A stretch of 64,000 nucleotides of DNA from an uncultured Oscillibacter sp. (GCA_910578935.1 CAJTSM010000004.1:62001-126000); one strand, 5' to 3'; positions 15,053 through 24,683 are shown, numbered from the stretch's first letter. The notes: generated by a model not told the origin, from the letters alone. Made by a program: numbers and translations.

Positions 15053-17140
15053 TTAACCGTTCCGGGCCGCCGCGTAAAGGCCGCCCGCGTCAAGGATGAT
15101 GCTGATGTTGCCGTCTCCCAGGATGCTGCACCCGGTGATACCATAGTTCTTGATGTCAAAATTGTTGACATAGGCCGGGAGGGGCTTCACCACAATCTGC
15201 TGTTCGCCCAGAAGTTCGTCGACAAACAGGCAGTAGGAGCAGTCTCCGGCCTCCAGCCACATCAGGATGCCGTCCTCGATCCTCTCCGCGCCCCCGGGGA
15301 GGTTGTAGAAATCCCGGGCCCGGATGACGGGGTAATACCCATCCAGCATTTTCACCATCTCGCCGTTGACGGAGTCGTGGAGAATGGCCTCTTCGGTGGT
15401 CTTGGTGCTGGAGCGGATGTTGTTGATGGGAATGGTGAAGATGGAATCCCCCACGGAAACTTCCATGCCGTCCATGATCGCCATGGTCAGGGGAATGCGC
15501 ATGATGGTGGTCATGCCCTTGCCCTGCTCGCTGGTGATGCTGACGGAGCCGCCCAGGCTCTCCACGCCGCTTTTCACCACGTCCATGCCCACGCCGCGGC
15601 CGGAGAACTCCGTCACCTGCTGGTTCGTGGAAAAGCCCGGGGCCATGAGGAAGTTCAAAATCTCCTTGTGGGAGTATTCCACATCGGGAGAGGCAATGCC
15701 GTTGCGGATCGCCTTGGCCAGGACGGCCTCGTCGTTCACGCCGGCGCCGTCGTCGGAAATCTGGATAATGACCTCGCTGCCGGTGTCCTGGGCGGAAAGC
15801 AAAATCTCGCCCACAGGGTCTTTCCCGGCGGCAATGCGGTCTTCCACATTCTCCTCAATGCCGTGGTCCATGGAGTTGCGGACCATGTGCATAATGGGGT
15901 CGCCGATGGAGTCCACGATGGTTTTGTCCACCTCGGTGTTCTCTCCCACCAGGGTGAGCTTCACCTGCTTGTTGAGTTTCTTGCACATATCCCGGACAAT
16001 GCGGTTCATCTTCTGGAAGGTGTTGGAAACCGGGATCATCCGCAGGGACATGGACACGTCCTGGAGCTCATCCGTCAGCTTCCGCAGCTGCCGGGCGGAC
16101 TTGGAAAAGGCGTCCAGATGCAGGCCCTTCAGGTCCGGGGAGCCGGTAACCATGGCCTCCGTGATGACGATCTCGCCCACGATGGCGGAGAGCTGGTCCA
16201 GCTTGCTCAAGCCCACGCTGATGAGGCTCTCCTTCTGGCCGCCCTGGTGCTGCTGGGCGCCGCCGGTCTGAGCCGCGGGGGCGGGCGCCGCCTTCTGGGC
16301 GGAGGGGGCGGCCTCCTGGACGGGGGCGGCGGGTTCCGCCGCCGGGGGCGGGGCCGCGACGTAATTCTGCTCCTCATAAGAATGGACGGACCCGGCGGTC
16401 ATTACGACCGGAATGGCCCTGGCTCGGTCCGCGTTGTTGCGGAACTGGAGAAGGAACCCCCGGTCAATCACCACCTCGGACAATGAGGCGTCGTTTTCCA
16501 CCCCGGCCGGCTGGTACGTGAAGTCCGCGTCGGCGCAGAACCCCTGAACGGAGGTAACCAGCATAAAAGCCCGCAGGTTCTCCATGCCGCAGCCCTCGTC
16601 AAAGAAGACCCGGAGCCCGTAGGGGAAGTCGGCGCTGCCCTCCGTGGTATTGGCGGGGGCGGGGGCGGCCGGAGCCGTCTCCGCGGCGGGAGCGGGGGCG
16701 GGCGCCGCCTTCTGCTCCTCCGCTGGAATTTCTTCCCCCTTAATTTTAGCGATCAAACTATTAATATTTCCAAGGAAACTGTCGACATCTTCATTAAGGG
16801 GCTGCTCTGCCTCTACCTTCTCCATTTCCTCCCGGAAATAGTCCACGGAGTGGAGCATGACGTCGAAGAGCGCCGGGCGGTCCTCATCCTTTACGACGGA
16901 CATGGTGCCCTCCCGGATCAGGAAGAACATGTCCTCAATGCGATGAGAAACCCGGGCCAGCGTGTCAAATTCCATCATGGCGGAAGAGCCCTTGATGGTA
17001 TGCATGATTCGGAAGATCTCATTGACGCTGTCCTGAGAGAATGTATTTTCCTTTTCCGCGTCCAGAACGATGCTCTCCAACTGTTCAAGAAGCGTATTGG
17101 TTTCGTAGATATACATATCCAAGATATCGTTGTTGCTCAC
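15053..17140 (-). CDS. cheA: Chemotaxis histidine kinase CheA
   Basis: 695 aa with the full CheA layout. P1 phosphotransfer domain has His47 in RIMHTIKGSS. An Ala/Pro linker is followed by a P2-like domain (about 170-265) and a second Ala/Pro linker, then the dimerisation helices (about 300-370). The ATPase domain has N-box NSMDHGIE, DDGAGVN and GRGVGMDVV. A C-terminal CheW-like domain ends the protein. It autophosphorylates and passes phosphate to CheY, CheB and CheV. The start is GTG at 17140 with AAGGTGG upstream; the alternative ATG eight codons in lacks a ribosome site. It is first in its operon, with a SigD-like promoter candidate at 17172-17198. Confidence 0.97.
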   Translation of the reverse strand: MSNNDILDMYIYETNTLLEQLESIVLDAEKENTFSQDSVNEIFRIMHTIKGSSAMMEFDTLARVSHRIEDMFFLIREGTMSVVKDEDRPALFDVMLHSVDYFREEMEKVEAEQPLNEDVDSFLGNINSLIAKIKGEEIPAEEQKAAPAPAPAAETAPAAPAPANTTEGSADFPYGLRVFFDEGCGMENLRAFMLVTSVQGFCADADFTYQPAGVENDASLSEVVIDRGFLLQFRNNADRARAIPVVMTAGSVHSYEEQNYVAAPPPAAEPAAPVQEAAPSAQKAAPAPAAQTGGAQQHQGGQKESLISVGLSKLDQLSAIVGEIVITEAMVTGSPDLKGLHLDAFSKSARQLRKLTDELQDVSMSLRMIPVSNTFQKMNRIVRDMCKKLNKQVKLTLVGENTEVDKTIVDSIGDPIMHMVRNSMDHGIEENVEDRIAAGKDPVGEILLSAQDTGSEVIIQISDDGAGVNDEAVLAKAIRNGIASPDVEYSHKEILNFLMAPGFSTNQQVTEFSGRGVGMDVVKSGVESLGGSVSITSEQGKGMTTIMRIPLTMAIMDGMEVSVGDSIFTIPINNIRSSTKTTEEAILHDSVNGEMVKMLDGYYPVIRARDFYNLPGGAERIEDGILMWLEAGDCSYCLFVDELLGEQQIVVKPLPAYVNNFDIKNYGITGCSILGDGNISIILDAGGLYAAARNG

Positions 17141-17171
17141 GAAAACACCACCTTATCAGCCTTTTTCATTA

Positions 17172-17198
17172 CTATCGACCTGTTGCGCTAAAAAAATA
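17172..17198 (-). promoter_or_regulatory. Candidate SigD-type promoter for the cheA operon
   Basis: On the minus strand: TATT (17195-17198), 15-bp spacer, GTCGATAG (17172-17179). The -10 matches sigma-28 at 6 of 8 positions and the -35 is poor, but the same TATT-N15-GTCGATA arrangement lies upstream of fliD. Confidence 0.45.
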
Positions 17199-17235
17199 AG
17201 TAGCAGCGGCAAGTTTTTTCTGTGAGGTGTCATGA

Positions 17236-18672
17236 ATGCCTGATCTGCTCGGCGCCACCAATCCCGTACCCGGTTATGACAAAACCACCGTCAACCGGAA
17301 CATCACGGTTTCCCCGGACAACACCCAGATTCAAAACGTCCCCGATCCCAGCAAGGTCGTCCGCGCCGACGGGCGGACCGAACAGCAGGACAGCAATCTC
17401 CAGGGAGACGGCGGAATCCGGTACGACTCCAATTTTCAAACGTTCCTCCAGCGCCTGCGAAGCACGCCTGGCCTGGCGCAAAGCCTCTCCCTCCTCTTTT
17501 CGGGACGGGAGGGCGTCGTCGTCTCTTCCGGCCTCAGCGCCGGTATCGCGGAGGAGATGGGCCGGCTGCTGGAGATGCTGCGGATGGATGAGAGCCAGCT
17601 CCTGAATTTCCTCCAGGGCCAGTTTAAAACCGGAACCCGTTTCGGCGGGGCCCTGTTCGCCCTGCTGCGCAACGCCTATGACCGGGCCGCCTCCGACGGC
17701 GTCCGGACGGATATCCTGCAATTTTTAAAGGCCTACGTGGACTTTGACTCCACCAGCCATATTGAGGGCAACCTCCTCCGGGACCTCCGGTCCATGGCGG
17801 ACGCCATGCCCGCCAGCTGGGCGGAGAAGCTCCGGGACCTGACGGCCCAGCTGCAAAACAGCATTGCCGCCGGGAACCGGCAGGGAAGCCTACAGCTCCT
17901 CCAGAGGGAGATTTTCCCCTATATGTCCGCCTACGTGGAACGGACCCACGACATGGGTACTCCCCGGTCCCTTTTGACCATGCTGGCGCTGAACGTGGCC
18001 CGGTATGAAAACGGCTCCGTAGAAAAGCTGCTGGAAGGATTTCATCAGCTCAGCGGCTACGGCACCTTGAAGGGCCAGCTGGGAAATATCGACGACCAAT
18101 CCCTGCTGCTGCTGCTTAAAAACCGGGGGGGCGGGGCCGAGAGCTCCGGCGCCATCCGTTTTTCCGACCACCTGGCCGCCGCCGCCGCCCGGGCCTTCCG
18201 GGGAGAGGGCAGCGCGGAGGTGCAGCAGGCCTTTCAGAATCTCATCGCCGCCATGCTGCTGAACGAAAGCGTCTACATGCCCATCAATCACTATCTCCTT
18301 CCTTTGGAGTGGAACGGCAGGATGCTTTTTTCCGAGCTCTGGGTGGACCCCAACGCCGAAGATGAGCAGGGACGCGCCGGAGGCGGCGGGAAAAACACCA
18401 TGCGCTTTCTGTTTAAAATGGACGTTCAGTCCCTGGGCCTGTTCGACGTCATCCTCACCGCCCAGGGGACCGACGTGGACGTGCAGATCGCCTGCCCGGA
18501 CAAGGCGGCCGCTTTTTCCAAGCAGATCGGGGACGCCGTGTCCCAAATCCTGGCCCGGAACGAGCTGCGGCCCACCCGGGTGGCTGTCCGCCGCATGGAC
18601 CGCCCGGTCACGCTGACCGAGGTGTTCCCCAAACTCTTTGAAGGGAAGAACAGTGTCAATGTCAAGGTCTGA
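17236..18672 (+). CDS. FliK-like / YlqG-like protein with a C-terminal hook-length-control-like region
   Basis: 478 aa, no signal peptide. The first about 60 residues are Asn/Asp/Pro-rich and disordered, followed by a helical middle. Residues about 385-465 (MRFLFKMDVQSLGLFDVILT and the following strands and helix) have the spacing of the FliK C-terminal flg_hook domain. The gene overlaps an FlhB-C-terminal paralogue, matching the ylqG-ylqH pairing in Bacillus. The true fliK is at 61040-62173, so this is a second FliK-like protein. It is likely a cytoplasmic or exported partner of the flagellar export gate; that role is inference. It is the first gene of the plus-strand block, divergent from cheA. 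I see no convincing promoter. Confidence 0.6.
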   Translation: MPDLLGATNPVPGYDKTTVNRNITVSPDNTQIQNVPDPSKVVRADGRTEQQDSNLQGDGGIRYDSNFQTFLQRLRSTPGLAQSLSLLFSGREGVVVSSGLSAGIAEEMGRLLEMLRMDESQLLNFLQGQFKTGTRFGGALFALLRNAYDRAASDGVRTDILQFLKAYVDFDSTSHIEGNLLRDLRSMADAMPASWAEKLRDLTAQLQNSIAAGNRQGSLQLLQREIFPYMSAYVERTHDMGTPRSLLTMLALNVARYENGSVEKLLEGFHQLSGYGTLKGQLGNIDDQSLLLLLKNRGGGAESSGAIRFSDHLAAAAARAFRGEGSAEVQQAFQNLIAAMLLNESVYMPINHYLLPLEWNGRMLFSELWVDPNAEDEQGRAGGGGKNTMRFLFKMDVQSLGLFDVILTAQGTDVDVQIACPDKAAAFSKQIGDAVSQILARNELRPTRVAVRRMDRPVTLTEVFPKLFEGKNSVNVKV

Positions 18673-18994
18673 AGGAAGCACCAGGGCCAAAAAAGCGGTG
18701 GCCCTGCAATACGGCCCCGGAGACACCGCGCCGGTGATTGTGGCCTCCGGCATGGGGTATATGGCGGAAAAGATTGTGGAAACCGCCGCCGACTGCGGCG
18801 TGCCCATCTATGAGGACAACTCTCTATCCACCATCCTGACCCAGCTCCAGCTGGGGCAGGAGATTCCGGAGAGCCTCTACCAGGCCATTGTGGAGATTTA
18901 CGTGTATTTCCTCCACTTCGACCCCACAGGAAACTTGAAACCCCAGGAGGCCGGCGGCCAGACGCCGCCCAGCGAAACGGAGGGAACAACATGA
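18659..18994 (+). CDS. FlhX: FlhB C-terminal-domain paralogue (YlqH/EscU-like)
   Basis: 111 aa corresponding to the cytoplasmic FlhB domain downstream of its NPTH autocleavage site. It contains AVALQYGPGDTAPVIVASG, VPIYEDNSLSTIL, and GQEIPESLYQAIVEIYVYF, parallel to the end of FlhB (50400-51473). It has no membrane segments and no NPTH. Such FlhX proteins can substitute for the cleaved FlhB C-terminus in substrate-specificity switching. The start at 18659 overlaps the upstream gene by 14 bp; GAAGGGAAG lies ahead, while the in-frame alternative at 18638 lacks a ribosome site. A Pro/Thr-rich tail of about 15 residues follows the domain. The next gene overlaps by 4 bp. Confidence 0.88.
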   Translation: MSRSEGSTRAKKAVALQYGPGDTAPVIVASGMGYMAEKIVETAADCGVPIYEDNSLSTILTQLQLGQEIPESLYQAIVEIYVYFLHFDPTGNLKPQEAGGQTPPSETEGTT

Positions 18995-19587
18995 CATCGA
19001 CCCGCACGTACTTAATTCTGGACACCCAAAACCACGCCCTGGCCAACGGCGAGCTGGCCTCTCCCCCCGGCGCCGCGCCCATGCGGCTGAACATTTTAAA
19101 CAACAAAGTGGACAACGTGATGCGCCATGAAGTCATCACCCTGTTCAGCGCCAGCAGCGAAGAGCTCCCGATTCAGTGCCGCATCCTCCGCCAGCGGGGG
19201 GACACGATCCTGGCGGAGAAAATCGCCACCCTGGACCCGGAAATCCGGAGAAACCTGCGGGTGCCGGTGAAATTCGACTCTTACATTTACTCCCTTCCCA
19301 CCTCCGCTTGGAAGGGGCGGGCCCCGGTGCAGTCCGTAGACCTCAGCTGCGGCGGCATCGCCTTTTACTCAGACTTCCATCTGGAACTTCACGAACAGGC
19401 GGAGATTGTCATCACGCCGACGGAGGAGCCGGTAATCCTCCGCTGCGAGGTCCTTCGCCGGCAGGAACTGCAAAACGGCCGCTCCATGTACGCCACCAAG
19501 TTCGTGGACATGTGCGAAGATGAGGAGGTCGTGGTGCGGGAGGCGGTATTCAGCCTCCAGCTGCAAGACCGCAGCGCTCAGGATTGA
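18991..19587 (+). CDS. PilZ-domain protein (probable c-di-GMP receptor)
   Basis: 198 aa. The C-terminal half is a PilZ domain with the RxxxR motif at Arg86-Arg90 (RRNLR) and DxSxxG at Asp117-Gly122 (DLSCGG), which bind cyclic di-GMP. The N-terminal roughly 80 residues resemble a YcgR-N-like beta domain. YcgR-type proteins slow or stop flagellar motors in response to c-di-GMP. It overlaps flhX by 4 bp (ATGA) and lies 22 bp before a giant SLH surface protein. It could therefore act on the motor (MotA/MotB are encoded here) or on surface-protein export; the sequence does not decide. Confidence 0.85.
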   Translation: MTSTRTYLILDTQNHALANGELASPPGAAPMRLNILNNKVDNVMRHEVITLFSASSEELPIQCRILRQRGDTILAEKIATLDPEIRRNLRVPVKFDSYIYSLPTSAWKGRAPVQSVDLSCGGIAFYSDFHLELHEQAEIVITPTEEPVILRCEVLRRQELQNGRSMYATKFVDMCEDEEVVVREAVFSLQLQDRSAQD

Positions 19588-19609
19588 CGGATTAAGGAGG
19601 TATCGTGAT

Positions 19610-22600
19610 ATGACTTGCAAAAACCGCGCACGCCGCGCTCACTCACCAGGGTACGCCTGTCTGGCGGCCCTGGTTCTCACTGCCCTGACCCTCTGCGCAT
19701 TTCTCTGCGCCCGCCCCGCCCGCGCGGCGGAGTGGATGACCCCCTACCTGGAGCAAGTCCAGGAGTGGGGCGTCATGCGGGGAGACTCCCAGGGCAACCT
19801 TCACGAAGACCGGAACATCACCCGGGCGGAATTCGTCACCATGGTAAACCGGGCTTTCGGCTATACCGACGTCGGCCCCCACACCTTCGCCGACGTGAAC
19901 CCCAACGACTGGTTCGCCGAAGACATCAGCATCGCCCACCAGGCGGGCTATTTCAACGGCACCAGCCCCACCACCGCCTCCCCCTATGCCCTGGTGACCC
20001 GGGAACAGGCCGCCGTCCTCCTGGGCCGGTGCCTCCGGTTCCAGGGCGTCGCCGGCGCCGCCAACTCCAGTTTCACCGATATGCAGGACATCGGCGGCTG
20101 GAGCCGGGGACTGGTGCAGGAGGCCGCGGAGCTGGGCATCATCCAGGGCTATTCGGACGGCAGCTTCCGGCCCCATCAGCCCATCACCCGGGGACAGCTG
20201 GCCTGCTTCCTGGTCCGCGCCCTGGGCACTCTGGTCCAAGAGCCCGGCGAGCAGACTTCCGGCGGCGTATACGGCAACCTGACCATCACCACCCCCGGGG
20301 TCAAGCTGAAAGACACCGTCGTCACCGGCAACCTCTACCTCACCGGCGGCGTGGGCCTGGGCAACGTGGAACTTGAAAACGTCGAAGTCCTGGGCAAGAT
20401 CGTCATCTGCGGCGGCGGAGAGGCCGAGGGCGGCAAACACAGCGTCGTCCTCCGCAACGTCACCGCCGAAGCCCTGGAGCTGGACAGCATCACCGAGCAG
20501 TTCCTCTCCCTTGAGGCAGAGGGGCTCACCAATATTGGCAGCGTCACCGTCCGTTCCTCCGCCTATGTAGAGGACCGGACCGAGGACGGCCTGGGCCTCC
20601 AGACCATCCGGCTGGACGGTGTGGACGGTTCTCAGTTCCAGCTGGCGGGCAACCTCAAGCGGGTCATCGACCTGACCCCCAACTCCAAGCTTCAGATCGC
20701 CCAGGGCGTGGCCGACGTGGTCACCATCGATGAAAAGGCCCAGGGCGCTTCCCTGACCATCGACATCCAGGCCATTATCCGGGAACTGAACCTGGACCGG
20801 GGCACCCAGGTTACCGGCGAGGGCAGCATCAGCCATCTGAATGTCAACGCCCCCGGCTCTACCGTCTCCATGCTGCCGGATACCATTTTCGTCCGTCCCG
20901 GCATCACCGCCAATATTCATAACCAGAATATGGACAACAAGACCGCCTCCGAATCCTCTGAGGATCCCCGGATTCTGGCGGGTTATCCCAGGGCGAGGAA
21001 TATCGCCCCCACCTCCGCCAACGCGGTGTTCCGCACCAATAAGGCCGGCACCATTCACTGGGCCATCACCGCCTTGATGGACGGCTCCCTGGGCGAGGAG
21101 GAGCTGATGGATCCCAGCTCTTATCCCAAGATCGTCCGCAGCGGCACCATCAGCGTTAACGCCGCCAATACGGACTTCACCGCCCGGCTGACCGGACTGA
21201 CGAGAGAGGGCTCCTATTACATCTCCGCCCTGCTGGAGGACGCCAGAGGCCGGCGCAGCCCCGTAAAGATCGCCGCGTTCACCACGCCGGACGACTCCGT
21301 CCCCAACTTTGCCAACGGCTATCCCCAGGCGCCCATTCTCACAGTGGACGCCGACAACGAGCAGGTGGCCCAGATCATGGTTATGGCCACTAAGGACTGC
21401 CAGATGTACTATGTCCTCCTGCCCCAGGGCTCTACGGCCCCCACGGCGGCGGACTTCCGGGCGGCGGCCCTGCCCGGGAACCTGGGCTTTGGCGTTGTGG
21501 ACCTGAAGAAGAACACCCCCTTCCTGGTTTCCCGCATCAACACCTCCCACCTTCAGGAGCAGACCACCTACGATCTCTACCTCTGGCTCAACGACGCGGA
21601 CAACGGAAAGAGTTCCGCCGTCCGCCGGGTCCAGCTCACCACGAAGGATATGACCCCGCCGACGATTCAGCATCTCACCGTCCGCAACATCGCCGCGCGT
21701 CAGGTGACGCTGAGCTTCTCCCTGGATGAGCCCGGTATGCTCTACTGGGCCGTGGTGAAACAGGGCGCCAGCTTCTATGCCAGCGGAATTGACAAAAACG
21801 ATCCCGGCCGCGTCGGCCAGATCCAAATCGAAAACGGCACCGGCACCAACGTGATCCGCCGGGGCGGACCCATCCGGGCGGCCAGGGCCGGGACCGATTA
21901 CTCCTTTACCGTCTCCGGGCTGGAACCCCAAACCTCCTATGACCTCTACTACGTGGCCAAGGACAACGCCGGAAACTATTGCGTCTACACTCAGAACCTG
22001 ACGCCGCCCATGGAGATCAACACCCTGGACAACGAACCCCCCACGGTCACCCAGGAATTCACCAACGAGGGCGACACACCCACCTCTCCCTATCCGGACT
22101 CCACGGTTCGCCTGGTCTTTTCCGAGGTGGTGCTGGGGGCCCGGAACGAAGGCGGCGAGTGGCACTACGACAGTTTTGAGGACGCCTATAACGATGCCCG
22201 GGGCGGTTCTGCGGAAAAGCAGCTGGTCTTTGCCGAGCTGCTGAAACGCCACATCAAGCTCTACCGTGTTCCCGCCGCCGGGCGGCCGGAGCTGGTCCCG
22301 GAGCGGACCGCCTCCTCCACCCCCAGCAACTGGGTCATTGATTACCGCAACGCCACCGTCAGCCGGGACCCCTCCGGCAGCGGCGAGATGATCATCGCCT
22401 TCCCCTACAATGAGGCCATCAACTTGGGCAGCGGCGAAACCTATTACTTTGTCGTCTCCAATATCGCCGACAATTCCGACGCCCACAACCGGATGCTCAA
22501 CAGCCCCGGCAACCGGGAGGGTTTCCAGCTGCCCCGCTTCACCACTGTGGACGCCCGGCTTCACATCGGCGCCGGCAGCGCCACCGGCAACCTGGGCAAT

Positions 22601-24607
22601 GGGGTGAACACCCTCTTCGACATGAACTTCCGCATCACCCCCGAGGGCACCGGAAACGTCAGCGACGACGTGCTCTGGGACTTGATCGTCTGGGCCGACG
22701 AGTCTCTTGCCTTCAAACTCTACTGTGACGACGGCAACGGCTGGCGTCAGATTGGCGGCGATGTGGAAATCGCCACCAACGCCCAGCAGCCCCGGACTGG
22801 CGTCAGCATCACCAGCCAGCTCTTGGGAGACACCAACGGCATTCCCAACTTTGAGCAGCTAAACGATGTGAACAGCATCCGCAACTACGGAATCATGATT
22901 ACCCGCCGGGGCGACTCCACCGCCTCCGGCACCTGGACCGGCGACGTGACGCTCACCCTTGTTCCGGTGGCCGGGGACCTGAACTCCCTGACCAATTTGG
23001 CCGGGAAGAACCTGACCCCCAAAACCTATGAGGATCACCAGAAGAGCAACTATGCGGTGCGGGAGATCGGCGTGCCCAAGGAATACCAGGTTTCCAAACC
23101 CTTTACCGACACCGATCCGCCCACCTTCATTGAGGGATATCCCATCTTTACCCCCACGGACAGCGGCGTCAGCATCGACGTGATGTCCAGCCGGGACGGG
23201 TGCAAGTATTTCTGCATCGTCACCAAAGTCGGCGGAATTCCCACCAAGGTGGACAACATCGCCAACAACATCAATTCCAGCAACTGGGGGCTGCTGCCGG
23301 AAGACGGCTTCCACCTGCCCGGCGGACCCACCGCCCCCGGCAACGCCACATCCCCCACCACCACTTCCATCACCAACGGAACCACTTATGTGGGCCCGTC
23401 CTACTTCATCCGCAACGGCGACTGCGGCCGCCGGGTGACCAACATCAGCATTACCTCCGGCGACTCGGAGGGCGGCCTGGACGCCAGTACGGAGTACATC
23501 GCTTACTTCGTCCTTCAGGGCGACTCTCCCCGCTCCGCCTCCAAGGTCTACGCCTTTAAATTCAAGACCGAGGCCGTCACCCGGCCTGTACTGACCGTGA
23601 CGCTGAACAGCCCCCGGGGCACCGTTCAGTCCAACCGGGAAGCCGATGTCTGGTATGCCTTGGTCACCGCCGGCACTACCCAGGCTCCCTTCAACCTGAC
23701 ACTGGGTGACTGCGCCACCGTGGGTGTCAACGGCTGGACCGCCGACTCGCCATACGCCTCCACCTCCGTTTTGGAGGCTATGCGGCTGGACGCTCCCGCC
23801 GGTAAAACCGGCTCCTTGTTCGACGCCTACGCCGACCTGGAAAACAGCAACACCATGTCCATTGTCACCGTGGTCAAGTCCTCCGGTTCCTCCGGCGGCT
23901 CCATCCCCGTAGCGGTAGGCCCTGTGGCCCTGAACCGCCAGAACAACCTGCAAACCTCTCAGGACTTCTCCCAGTATTTGGTGAACAACGCGGAATACTG
24001 GCTGGTGGCCGTGGGCCAGTGTCAAGGCACCTCCGGCCACGCCTTCCGCTCCAACCGGTATCTGCGGAACACGGACACCACGCCGCCCCAGATCAACAGC
24101 TTGGATACCAGTATCTCCCAGGGTACGATTTACACCGATGAGGACCGCTCCGCCGCTCTGACCGAACTCTACAGCGGCCGCATCCGTCTCTCCTTTACTG
24201 AGGCCCTCTTTTATCGGGTTTCCTCCGAGGTCCGGCAGCAGATTGTCGATATGTTCGGCGTCACAGACAGCCGCTACCGCAGCAGCACCTCCCTTCTGAG
24301 TGCGGGCAACCGGCAGTTTGGCATTGTTCACAAGGTGACCTCCGTCCCGGATTGGGATAATCCCCCGGACTGCATGGACCTTGAAATTGAGTTTACCAAT
24401 TGCCGGGTGGGCGATGGTATCACCTTCGACTCGAACCTCTGCGACCGCAACAACAACCCCGGCGCACGGCCCCTGGCCCTGACGCTGAAGCTGGTGGAAG
24501 AAACCAGCGGCTCCGGCAACAACCGGGTCACCATTCTCCGTCCTGTTTTTGACTTCTCCAACGACGAAGTCGCCAACATCTGGGGAGGCCGGTTGATCCG
24601 CAACTGA
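19610..24607 (+). CDS. Giant S-layer-homology (SLH) surface protein with Ig/FN3-like repeats
   Basis: 1665 aa. A signal peptide with a basic N-terminus and hydrophobic core ends near residue 40 (ARPARAAEW). SLH modules follow at about 40-85, 93-145 and 155-207, with ITRAEFVTMVN, SFTDMQDIGGW and PITRGQLACFL. They anchor to secondary cell-wall polymer. Residues about 215-455 are short alternating strands (LTITTPGVKLKDTVVTGNLY) like a beta-helix. The rest is a chain of Ig/FN3-like domains with recurring YDLYYVAKD, DDSVPNFANGYP and DTDPPTFIEGYP, ending in a domain of unknown type. The start at 19610 has AAGGAGG ahead. Long extracellular stalk or S-layer component is inferred. It is cotranscribed with the PilZ gene and followed by a terminator. 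Confidence 0.9.
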   Translation: MTCKNRARRAHSPGYACLAALVLTALTLCAFLCARPARAAEWMTPYLEQVQEWGVMRGDSQGNLHEDRNITRAEFVTMVNRAFGYTDVGPHTFADVNPNDWFAEDISIAHQAGYFNGTSPTTASPYALVTREQAAVLLGRCLRFQGVAGAANSSFTDMQDIGGWSRGLVQEAAELGIIQGYSDGSFRPHQPITRGQLACFLVRALGTLVQEPGEQTSGGVYGNLTITTPGVKLKDTVVTGNLYLTGGVGLGNVELENVEVLGKIVICGGGEAEGGKHSVVLRNVTAEALELDSITEQFLSLEAEGLTNIGSVTVRSSAYVEDRTEDGLGLQTIRLDGVDGSQFQLAGNLKRVIDLTPNSKLQIAQGVADVVTIDEKAQGASLTIDIQAIIRELNLDRGTQVTGEGSISHLNVNAPGSTVSMLPDTIFVRPGITANIHNQNMDNKTASESSEDPRILAGYPRARNIAPTSANAVFRTNKAGTIHWAITALMDGSLGEEELMDPSSYPKIVRSGTISVNAANTDFTARLTGLTREGSYYISALLEDARGRRSPVKIAAFTTPDDSVPNFANGYPQAPILTVDADNEQVAQIMVMATKDCQMYYVLLPQGSTAPTAADFRAAALPGNLGFGVVDLKKNTPFLVSRINTSHLQEQTTYDLYLWLNDADNGKSSAVRRVQLTTKDMTPPTIQHLTVRNIAARQVTLSFSLDEPGMLYWAVVKQGASFYASGIDKNDPGRVGQIQIENGTGTNVIRRGGPIRAARAGTDYSFTVSGLEPQTSYDLYYVAKDNAGNYCVYTQNLTPPMEINTLDNEPPTVTQEFTNEGDTPTSPYPDSTVRLVFSEVVLGARNEGGEWHYDSFEDAYNDARGGSAEKQLVFAELLKRHIKLYRVPAAGRPELVPERTASSTPSNWVIDYRNATVSRDPSGSGEMIIAFPYNEAINLGSGETYYFVVSNIADNSDAHNRMLNSPGNREGFQLPRFTTVDARLHIGAGSATGNLGNGVNTLFDMNFRITPEGTGNVSDDVLWDLIVWADESLAFKLYCDDGNGWRQIGGDVEIATNAQQPRTGVSITSQLLGDTNGIPNFEQLNDVNSIRNYGIMITRRGDSTASGTWTGDVTLTLVPVAGDLNSLTNLAGKNLTPKTYEDHQKSNYAVREIGVPKEYQVSKPFTDTDPPTFIEGYPIFTPTDSGVSIDVMSSRDGCKYFCIVTKVGGIPTKVDNIANNINSSNWGLLPEDGFHLPGGPTAPGNATSPTTTSITNGTTYVGPSYFIRNGDCGRRVTNISITSGDSEGGLDASTEYIAYFVLQGDSPRSASKVYAFKFKTEAVTRPVLTVTLNSPRGTVQSNREADVWYALVTAGTTQAPFNLTLGDCATVGVNGWTADSPYASTSVLEAMRLDAPAGKTGSLFDAYADLENSNTMSIVTVVKSSGSSGGSIPVAVGPVALNRQNNLQTSQDFSQYLVNNAEYWLVAVGQCQGTSGHAFRSNRYLRNTDTTPPQINSLDTSISQGTIYTDEDRSAALTELYSGRIRLSFTEALFYRVSSEVRQQIVDMFGVTDSRYRSSTSLLSAGNRQFGIVHKVTSVPDWDNPPDCMDLEIEFTNCRVGDGITFDSNLCDRNNNPGARPLALTLKLVEETSGSGNNRVTILRPVFDFSNDEVANIWGGRLIRN

Positions 24608-24620
24608 TTCCTGAACCCTC

Positions 24621-24656
24621 AAAGGGCGGGCGTTACCGCCCGCCCTTTGGCTTTTG
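24621..24656 (+). terminator. Rho-independent terminator between the two SLH genes
   Basis: Perfect 12-bp stem AAAGGGCGGGCG/CGCCCGCCCTTT (24621-24648) with TTAC loop, then GGCTTTTG. Only about 28 bp separate it from the next start codon, leaving no room for a promoter. Confidence 0.85.
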
Positions 24657-24683
24657 TCTTCGCGAAATAAAGGAGTGTTGTTT

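Noticed and set aside
19643..22564. Very long open frame on the minus strand (973 codons) opposite the first SLH protein
   Set aside because: Antisense to a protein with clear signal peptide and SLH motifs; composition is Gly/Val/Asp low complexity typical of high-GC shadow frames, with no ribosome site or family pattern.
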